This document shows, one piece after another, positions 1 through 4,099 of a DNA stretch of 6,005 bases. This DNA is from an uncultured Chloroflexota bacterium (GTDB lineage Bacteria > Chloroflexota > Chloroflexia > Chloroflexales > Roseiflexaceae): NCBI GenBank assembly GCA_903871975.1, contig CAIQIY010000291.1, positions 1-6,005 of the forward strand, written 5' to 3'. Position numbers and translations under genes: made by a program. The number at the start of each line of letters is the position of its first letter. Position 1 is the first letter of the stretch. The notes under the pieces are model-generated. The model ran no database searches and was not told the DNA's origin. It saw only the letters and a list, made by a program, of their open reading frames with translations.

Positions 1-650
1 CCGGCGATGCGTACCGTCAGATTGATCGGCACGCGGGCACTGGTCGCCTGTAGCGCATAGACGTCATCGACCAGCAGTGTATGCTTGCTCGCGGTCGTCT
101 CGCTGATCACGACGTCGAGCGGCCCCACACCAGCATACGGTTGCGCCGCCGTGCCCTGGGTGTAGCGGATCTGCGATTCGAAGCCGGACTGAAATCCCAG
201 CCGGGCGAACAGGATCTCCTTGCCTTGCCCATCGGGAAATCGCACGCGCAACTTCTCGGTCGCAGCGTAGCGCACTGCCGGCGGCGATGGCAACCCGACC
301 CCGGCACGCTGGATGTCGCCGGCCAGCTGATCGACGCGCTGGTATTGCTGCCACGTGATCGCTGGATCGCGCGCACCACCATACTTGTAGACCATCGCGA
401 ACGGCGGCAAGGTGTCGCCGGCGTTCTCCTGTGCCAGGGCGCCGAGCAGAATACGATATCCGGTCGTCTCGGCATAGATCGGGATGGCGACGACGATCCC
501 GATGGTCAGCGTGACTCCCGCCCAGACCGCCATGAACAACCCCGATCGGCTGGCGATGCGCCGCAGGATCACCTGCAGCCATGCTGCCAGCCGTGCGACC
601 GGCTGTGATGGCAACAACCGCGGGAGAACGATTCGTCGATGCGTGCGCAC
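1..650 (-). CDS. FtsX/MacB-like ABC transporter permease, N-terminal part (runs off the left edge)
   Basis: The frame stays open from a GTG at 648-650 to the window edge, giving 216 residues with the C-terminus missing. A short basic N-terminus (residues 1-36, many Arg) is followed by one clear hydrophobic segment at about 37-59 ('GLFMAVWAGVTLTIGIVVAIP'-like). After it comes a soluble, extracytoplasmic-looking region with 'IPIYAETTGYRILL' at 57-69 and 'PPFAMVYKYGGARDP' at 82-96. One TM followed by a large outside domain is the usual start of FtsX/MacB-type permeases, and the wording resembles long permeases I associate with Chloroflexia. That assignment is from memory. The GTG is the first possible start after the in-frame TGA (660-662) of the upstream gene, and AGGTGAGG lies 7 nt before it. 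The partner ATPase and remaining TM helices would lie outside the window. It could instead be another single-pass-start membrane protein. Confidence 0.72.
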   Translation of the reverse strand, partial: MRTHRRIVLPRLLPSQPVARLAAWLQVILRRIASRSGLFMAVWAGVTLTIGIVVAIPIYAETTGYRILLGALAQENAGDTLPPFAMVYKYGGARDPAITWQQYQRVDQLAGDIQRAGVGLPSPPAVRYAATEKLRVRFPDGQGKEILFARLGFQSGFESQIRYTQGTAAQPYAGVGPLDVVISETTASKHTLLVDDVYALQATSARVPINLTVRIA

Positions 651-657
651 AGTGTCG

Positions 658-665
658 CCTCACCT
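658..665 (-). promoter_or_regulatory. Shine-Dalgarno of the permease, overlapping the deacetylase stop codon
   Basis: On the minus strand AGGTGAGG spans the TGA stop (660-662) of the upstream deacetylase gene and ends 7 nt before the GTG at 650. This decides the permease start. It also implies that ribosomes finishing the upstream gene sit on the next initiation site, consistent with translational coupling. A second GTG at 661-663 also overlaps the stop but lies in a different frame and does not encode the membrane protein. Confidence 0.7.
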
Positions 666-1580
666 GGTGATCTGCGCTGCCGGCAGTGCCCGAATGTCGG
701 CCTGCCAGCGACGGTAGTGTTCGTGGGCCGCTGCGAGGGTGACTGGCATCACGTCATGCGATGATGCCAGCTCCATCAGATAATCAAGCACCAGGTCGAG
801 TTCGCGGGTGTGCCTGTCGTCGCGGGCACCAAACGGGACGTCGTTTGCCGTCGTGAGACACAGCACCGGAAACTCGTTGGCGACCGTCATCGCCGTCAGG
901 CGCCTGGCGATCACGGGTTGCAGCAGCGCAGCAAAGCTGCCGTTGTCGATCGTCAGATCGATTGGCCTGCGCTCGTCGGCCGAACGCTGCGGGTCACAAC
1001 TGAGCGGAAGTTCGAAGAGCGGGTCGCTGCCGGCACGCCGCAGTACCGAGAAGTCGACGAGATGGGCACCGGCCGGGCCGCCGCGCCAGCGCGATTGGTG
1101 GAGCGGGATGTCGAACCCCGGTCGCGAGAGCGAGCTCTGGCGGTAGCCGAGCTCGTGCAGTACGCGGTAGGTGCCCTCGTTGGCTGAATAGAGCCCACTG
1201 CGAAACGAGCGCGGCCGCACGCCCAACGCGGCACCGATCCGCTCGGTGGCGTGCTCGATCAGGGCACGCTGGTCGTTTGCCGCATAGGCGCCCAGCGGCT
1301 GCGATCGACGCGCTGTCAGCAGATTGGGGGGATGTACCAGGCAGCCGTACTCGGCGCCCGCGCCACGCAGCTCCTCGAGGAGCGGGCCATGCTCCTCGGC
1401 GGTTGATGGGTCGAGGAACAACGTCGCGGGGAACCCGGCACCTCGTAGCTGCCGAACGTATTGCTCGATCGAGCGGCTGCTGAACTCCCAGGTGCGCGGC
1501 ATGCCGACGGCGCCAGCCTTGCGTGGAATCGGGTGGCAGTCCATCGTGAAGACGACGTACAGCGGCGGACGACACTCCAT
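660..1580 (-). CDS. NodB-like polysaccharide deacetylase family protein
   Basis: 306 residues, cytoplasmic by sequence: no signal peptide or TM segment is visible. Features fitting a divergent carbohydrate esterase 4/NodB barrel are the first strand 'VVFTMDCHP' (residues 9-17, Asp14 at the first-motif aspartate position), 'FPATLFL' (50-56), and 'GCLVHPPNLL' (79-88, His83 as candidate metal ligand). Further on are 'RSFRSGLYSANEGTYRVLHELGY' (124-146), the usual Arg-rich third motif followed by the helix, and 'VTLAAAHEHY' near the C-terminus (280-289). The canonical TFDDG and HxxxH motifs are not intact, so activity and substrate are uncertain. It may act on a glycan or be a non-catalytic relative. 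The ATG at 1578-1580 is chosen because GAGGAG (1589-1594) lies 8 nt upstream. The frame stays open further upstream, but only by reading through tRNA-Glu. The stop overlaps the permease ribosome-binding site, so the two genes probably share a transcript. Confidence 0.75.
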   Translation of the reverse strand: MECRPPLYVVFTMDCHPIPRKAGAVGMPRTWEFSSRSIEQYVRQLRGAGFPATLFLDPSTAEEHGPLLEELRGAGAEYGCLVHPPNLLTARRSQPLGAYAANDQRALIEHATERIGAALGVRPRSFRSGLYSANEGTYRVLHELGYRQSSLSRPGFDIPLHQSRWRGGPAGAHLVDFSVLRRAGSDPLFELPLSCDPQRSADERRPIDLTIDNGSFAALLQPVIARRLTAMTVANEFPVLCLTTANDVPFGARDDRHTRELDLVLDYLMELASSHDVMPVTLAAAHEHYRRWQADIRALPAAQITR

Positions 1581-1642
1581 GTGGGCCGCTCCTCGTTTGG
1601 TTGGTATGGCGCGGCTCGTTGCGTGAGCCACGTTGTGACGAC

Positions 1643-1675
1643 GGCCCGGAGCGGGAAGTGAGTCCCATCCGGGCC
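1643..1675. other. Strong GC hairpin upstream of the deacetylase gene
   Basis: GGCCCGGA (1643-1650) pairs perfectly with TCCGGGCC (1668-1675). Inside it GGGA (1653-1656) pairs with TCCC (1663-1666) across a 6-nt loop. It lies 63 bp upstream of the deacetylase ATG, with no T-run on either side. It could be a structured 5' leader, a processing site, or an imperfect terminator between tRNA-Glu and the deacetylase gene. The fold is seen in the sequence; the role is inferred. Confidence 0.45.
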
Positions 1676-1681
1676 GCCGCC

Positions 1682-1707
1682 GCCCGGCCACGGGTGTGGT
1701 GCCGGGC
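1682..1707 (-). terminator. Hairpin just after tRNA-Glu, possible terminator
   Basis: GCCCGGC (1682-1688) and GCCGGGC (1701-1707) form a 7-bp stem. It can be extended by CAC/GTG pairing within the loop. It begins 5 nt beyond the encoded CCA of the minus-strand tRNA-Glu. There is no downstream U-tract, so this may be a weak terminator or a tRNA 3' processing structure rather than a classical intrinsic terminator. Confidence 0.4.
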
Positions 1708-1711
1708 TGTC

Positions 1712-1788
1712 TGGTACCCCCAGCGGGATTCGAACCCGCGATCTCCACCTTGAAAGGGTGGCGTCCTAGGCCGCTAGACGATGAGGGC
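1712..1788 (-). tRNA. tRNA-Glu (anticodon UUC), CCA encoded
   Basis: Read on the minus strand this folds as a complete 74-nt tRNA plus genomic CCA. The acceptor GCCCTCA pairs with TGGGGGT (two G-U pairs), and the D-arm is GTCTAGCGGCCTAGGAC. The anticodon arm is CCACC-CTTTCAA-GGTGG with anticodon TTC at 1752-1754, the variable loop is AGATC, the T-arm is GCGGG-TTCGAAT-CCCGC, the discriminator is A, then CCA. The D-arm and anticodon-loop wording match bacterial tRNA-Glu. The molecule decodes GAA/GAG. In most bacteria outside the groups that use only direct GlnRS it also serves amidotransferase and tetrapyrrole pathways, which cannot be judged here. It has its own promoter directly upstream. Confidence 0.97.
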
Positions 1789-1799
1789 CAACCGCGCAT

Positions 1800-1828
1800 A
1801 GTATACCAGAAGTGTCGCAGGATGGCAA
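1800..1828 (-). promoter_or_regulatory. Sigma-70-type promoter of tRNA-Glu
   Basis: On the minus strand the -35 hexamer TTGCCA (1823-1828) is separated by exactly 17 nt from the -10 hexamer TATACT (1800-1805). Transcription would start at about 1793, a few bases before the mature tRNA 5' end at 1788. Both hexamers are one or two bases from consensus with ideal spacing, as expected for a strong stable-RNA promoter. Confidence 0.8.
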
Positions 1829-1890
1829 CCGGCATGTATGGCTCAGCGGGGCTGATGCAACGTCGTGGAGCGGAGCGGTACCAGCATGGT

Positions 1891-1948
1891 GTGTGGCCTC
1901 GCTGCGCGAGCAGGGGCAGCGAACCTGGCCACTCGCTTGCCGCTGCTG
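1891..1948 (+). repeat. Diverged direct repeat inside the inverted-repeat segment, copy A
   Basis: Four exact blocks occur in the same order as in copy B: GTGTGGC (1891-1897), TCGCTGCGC (1899-1907), AACCTGGC (1922-1929) and TGCCGCTGCTG (1938-1948). The first, third and fourth intervals differ from copy B by small indels. Each copy is followed by a CATCAGCCC block, immediately here and about 30 bp later in copy B. This suggests an old duplication or two members of one repeat family. Confidence 0.55.
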
Positions 1949-2072
1949 CATCAGCCCTGGGGGCGGGGCCACACAACGACGCGAAGGCGCGGCACCTGGT
2001 GCAACGACCGGGCCGGCCATCGGCGCTGCACCATACCCGCGTGGTAGGACGAACGGCGCACCGATCCATGGT

Positions 2073-2084
2073 TCGTGATCACGA
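2073..2084. other. 12-bp perfect palindrome TCGTGATCACGA
   Basis: A perfect palindrome within the gene-free segment. It is followed closely by a second inverted repeat, ATCGTGC (2097-2103) and GCACGAT (2116-2122), which shares the ATCGTG core. It could be a protein-binding site or part of a folded RNA/DNA element. No adjacent gene start makes an operator role obvious. Confidence 0.35.
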
Positions 2085-2232
2085 TGCGTGTGCTGAATCG
2101 TGCCGCCCGACCGGCGCACGATCGTGGGGGCGCAGCGCACCGCGACCACGCGCCATCCGGCTGTTCCGCGCCCGCAGGCCTTCTCGTATGCCAACACCGG
2201 CACCCTGCTCTCCACCCCCCGTTCGTGTCTGC

Positions 2233-2303
2233 GTGTGGCTCCACTCGCTGCGCTACAGAGGCAACAAACCTGGCAGCACTGCAACGCTCACGTGCCGCTG
2301 CTG
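2233..2303 (+). repeat. Diverged direct repeat inside the inverted-repeat segment, copy B
   Basis: Matches copy A (1891-1948) in four collinear blocks: GTGTGGC (2233-2239), TCGCTGCGC (2245-2253), AACCTGGC (2267-2274) and TGCCGCTGCTG (2293-2303). Copy B is longer, mainly through extra bases between the third and fourth blocks. Confidence 0.55.
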
Positions 2304-2349
2304 TCGACCACTGGCGCTTCCGGCTTTGACGTTGCATCAGCCCCACCAT

Positions 2350-2378
2350 TTGACGTTTTCCATGGTTCATGGTAGTAT
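2350..2378 (+). promoter_or_regulatory. Sigma-70-type promoter of tRNA-His
   Basis: TTGACG (2350-2355), a 17-nt spacer, then TAGTAT (2373-2378). The predicted start is near 2385 and the tRNA begins at 2390. The nonamer TTTGACGTT around the -35 is also present 24 bp upstream (2325-2333), but without a matching -10, so the downstream copy is the likely promoter. Confidence 0.8.
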
Positions 2379-2389
2379 CTCGCTATCGC

Positions 2390-2465
2390 GGTGCCTGTAG
2401 CTCAATGGCAGAGCGCCTGACTGTGGCTCAGGAGGTTGTGGGTTCGAAACCCATCAGGCACCCCA
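2390..2465 (+). tRNA. tRNA-His (anticodon GUG), G-1 and CCA encoded
   Basis: The histidine-specific extra G-1 is encoded at 2390 and faces C73 at 2462. The acceptor GTGCCTG (2391-2397) pairs with CAGGCAC (2455-2461). The D-arm is GCTCAATGGCAGAGC and the anticodon arm is CCTGA-CTGTGGC-TCAGG with anticodon GTG at 2423-2425. The T-arm is GTGGG-TTCGAAA-CCCAT and CCA is at 2463-2465. The G-1:C73 pair is the main identity element for histidyl-tRNA synthetase in bacteria, which makes the assignment secure. It is transcribed away from tRNA-Glu. Confidence 0.97.
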
Positions 2466-2500
2466 CTCATCCAACCGAATGCTCGCTACGATAGCTTCAA

Positions 2501-2537
2501 CGCCCGCAGCCTCCGGAGGTGTCTTGGGGTGCGGGCG
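2501..2537 (+). terminator. Hairpin downstream of tRNA-His, probable terminator
   Basis: CGCCCGCA (2501-2508) pairs with TGCGGGCG (2530-2537). The loop contains a second palindrome, CCTCCGGAGG (2510-2519). It lies 35 bp after the tRNA. Only a short TTT follows about 10 bp later, so this is a GC hairpin without a classical U-tract. Confidence 0.45.
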
Positions 2538-2873
2538 GTCTGCGCGGTTTATCGTCTGAGTTCATGTCTGGTGCACCCGTCGAAACGATACCAAGTACAG
2601 TTGGCGTACGATGCATTCGCAGGGTCCTGCAAGTTCGTGATCTTCCCGCAGATGCCAGCGCCGACGCTTCCCAGCTCATGTCTGGGCACACTACACCGAG
2701 ATGGTTACCGAGAGGGGACCCACGCTCGCGATCGTTGCCGCGACCTCGTTGCTCGTCCGGGCGCGTGGAATTCAGCATTCAGAGCATGCTACCCGGACGG
2801 GAGTCACTCGCGGATGACCAGTCGTCCTGTGTGGGTTCAACCGATCCCACGAGAGCAGAAGTGAGGCATCGCA
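2538..2873. other. Gene-free stretch before the methyltransferase gene
   Basis: No frame here has a convincing start, ribosome-binding site or protein-like composition. Visible structure is limited. One item is an 8-bp inverted repeat, CGTCCGGG (2754-2761) and CCCGGACG (2792-2799), whose 30-nt loop contains the palindrome AGCATGCT. The other is a 10-bp direct repeat, TCATGTCTGG, at 2562-2571 and 2676-2685. A methyltransferase promoter must lie here or upstream, but no hexamer pair stands out. Confidence 0.5.
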
Positions 2874-3698
2874 ATGACATCGACTGAGCAGCTTCGGGAG
2901 CACCTCACCAACCGGCAGGCGTTTTGGTCAGCCGAGCGTGTGGCCGCGCTGGAAGTTCGCAAACTCGAAGAGGTTGAGTTCCACAACGTAGACGGCTCGG
3001 CCCACGATAATCGCAAGTGGTACACAGTCACACAACCCAGTCGACGTTGGGTGTCTGACTGGTTGAGTCGTGAATGTGCTGGCAAAACAGCTCTTGATTA
3101 CGCATGCGGCCTTGGCGGCATGACGCATCACATAGCCCGGTCGGGAGCCGAGCTAACAGTAGGGCTTGACATTTCTGATGGCAGGCTCCAGATTGCACGC
3201 GAGCAATCGATTCGCGAGAAACTGAATGATCGGTTGGTGTTTGTACAGGGCGACTGCGAGGCGACCGAATTTCCCGATGCGAGCTTCGACAGAATCCTCT
3301 GCTCAGGCATGCTGCACCATCTTGAGCTCGATCGTGCATACACAGAGTTGCGGCGCATTCTACGACCAGGTGGAAAGATTCTATGTGTCGAGGCGTTGGC
3401 GCATAATCCATTGATCCAAGCATACCGTAACCGGACGCCCGAGATGCGCACTGAGTGGGAAACGCAGCACATTCTGCGCGTTGAAGACGCGTTGCGGGCT
3501 ACTAAGTGGTTTCGTTTAGGCGAGATGAAATTCTGGCATCTCTGTGATCTAGCGTCCGTACCTGTGCGCAAGACACCCATCGGACCGCTCGTACGTCGTG
3601 CAGGCCGGCTAGTGGATCAAGTGCTGCTGCGTATTCCTGGCATTCGTCGCATGGCGTGGCAGTTTACGTTCGTCCTTGAGCACCCAGAGGCACGCTGA
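2874..3698 (+). CDS. Class I SAM-dependent methyltransferase
   Basis: 274 residues, soluble. A Rossmann-type methyltransferase domain spans about residues 70-175. Motif I is 'LDYACGLGG' (74-82), the acidic SAM-ribose residue at the end of strand 2 is Asp99 in 'VGLDIS', and 'QGDCEATEFP' (125-134) is the adenine-binding turn. 'SFDRILCSGMLHHL' (137-150) is motif IV and 'LRPGGKILCVEAL' (163-175) follows. An N-terminal region (1-69) and the C-terminal 'HNPLIQAYRNRTPEMRT' (177-193) are typical of stand-alone methyltransferases, often found with glycan or secondary-metabolite genes. No such neighbours are visible, so the methyl acceptor is unknown. The ATG at 2874 has AGTGAGG 7 nt upstream. The gene stands alone between gene-free stretches. 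In sampled 60-nt blocks it is about 53% GC (3181-3240) against 67% in the arabinofuranosidase gene (4261-4320), which hints at horizontal acquisition. Confidence 0.9.
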   Translation: MTSTEQLREHLTNRQAFWSAERVAALEVRKLEEVEFHNVDGSAHDNRKWYTVTQPSRRWVSDWLSRECAGKTALDYACGLGGMTHHIARSGAELTVGLDISDGRLQIAREQSIREKLNDRLVFVQGDCEATEFPDASFDRILCSGMLHHLELDRAYTELRRILRPGGKILCVEALAHNPLIQAYRNRTPEMRTEWETQHILRVEDALRATKWFRLGEMKFWHLCDLASVPVRKTPIGPLVRRAGRLVDQVLLRIPGIRRMAWQFTFVLEHPEAR

Positions 3699-4099
3699 CA
3701 CGCCGAATGTGGCATACAGTTGAATGCTCCAGCGGCGTTCGCGTGCTTCCGAGCATCTGGAGCCCGTTGGCGCGATACATGACGCACCTCGTGATCGCAT
3801 GTCTCACGGCCGCAGCCTACACACAGTGCGCGGCTGCCGAGCGCCGGGTCCGACGGCATGGATAACTACGGCGGCCGCCGACGGCCCTGCGGGAACCGCA
3901 CCAGCGTGCGGCAGCCGTGGCCGCTGTGATCGCGATCGCGGCTGTGTCCAAAGAATGCACCGACTGCATAGCCGACGGCCGCAAGTGACCGTGGTCGCAG
4001 GGCGTGCGTCGGCCGAGGCTCGTGCATCGCATGGCCTGTGGCGAGCGACGCGCGTTCACTCCCTCGTCGGAGGTTGGCAGCATCGGAGGGCTCACGGCG
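3699..4099. other. Gene-free stretch between the methyltransferase and arabinofuranosidase genes
   Basis: I find no supportable gene; open frames on both strands are Arg/His/Cys-rich and lack ribosome-binding sites. A 7-bp inverted repeat, GCTCCAG (3726-3732) and CTGGAGC (3757-3763), lies 28 bp after the methyltransferase stop and may terminate it, although no T-run follows. Overlapping 10-bp palindromes GATCGCGATC (3928-3937) and CGCGATCGCG (3931-3940) lie about 160 bp before the arabinofuranosidase start and are possible regulator sites. No clear promoter hexamers were found. Confidence 0.45.

Larger units (their letters stand above)
1848..2344. repeat. Gene-free segment bounded by a perfect 17-bp inverted repeat (possible MITE-like element)
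   Basis: GGGGCTGATGCAACGTC at 1848-1864 recurs as its exact reverse complement GACGTTGCATCAGCCCC at 2328-2344, defining a 497-bp segment. It fills almost the whole space between the divergent tRNA promoters, starting 20 bp from the tRNA-Glu -35 and ending 6 bp before the tRNA-His -35. A third, shorter inverted copy of the motif core (TGCATCAGCCC) is at 1947-1957. Open frames inside are rich in Arg/Cys/His, overlap the tRNA regions and show no transposase motif, so I call no gene. No target-site duplication is visible in the flanks. It may be a non-autonomous mobile element, a dispersed structured repeat, or a degenerate insertion. The inverted repeat itself is certain; its nature is inferred. 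Confidence 0.6.

Noticed and set aside
64..663. A minus-strand 199-codon frame starting at the GTG that overlaps the deacetylase stop
   Set aside because: It is rich in Arg/His with no domain-like pattern. The frame shifted by one gives a membrane protein with a TM helix and sensible composition.
1581..2069. A 163-codon N-terminal extension of the deacetylase frame
   Set aside because: It reads straight through tRNA-Glu and its promoter, has low-complexity Arg/Pro/Cys composition, and the ATG at 1580 has a good ribosome-binding site.
1848..2344. A complete insertion sequence
   Set aside because: No frame inside carries DDE, HUH or serine-recombinase motifs, the segment is too short for a transposase gene, and no target duplication is visible.
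2701..2817. A 38-codon frame with a short hydrophobic stretch upstream of the methyltransferase
   Set aside because: No ribosome-binding site lies before its ATG and the hydrophobic run is too short for a confident membrane peptide.
3931..3940. GCGATCGC as a cyanobacterial HIP1 signature
   Set aside because: I noticed it only once in 6 kb, whereas HIP1-bearing genomes carry it far more often.
4004..4099. A 32-residue extension of the arabinofuranosidase
   Set aside because: There is no ribosome-binding site before the ATG at 4004, the added residues are basic and not a signal peptide, and GH51 enzymes normally start close to the ATG at 4100.
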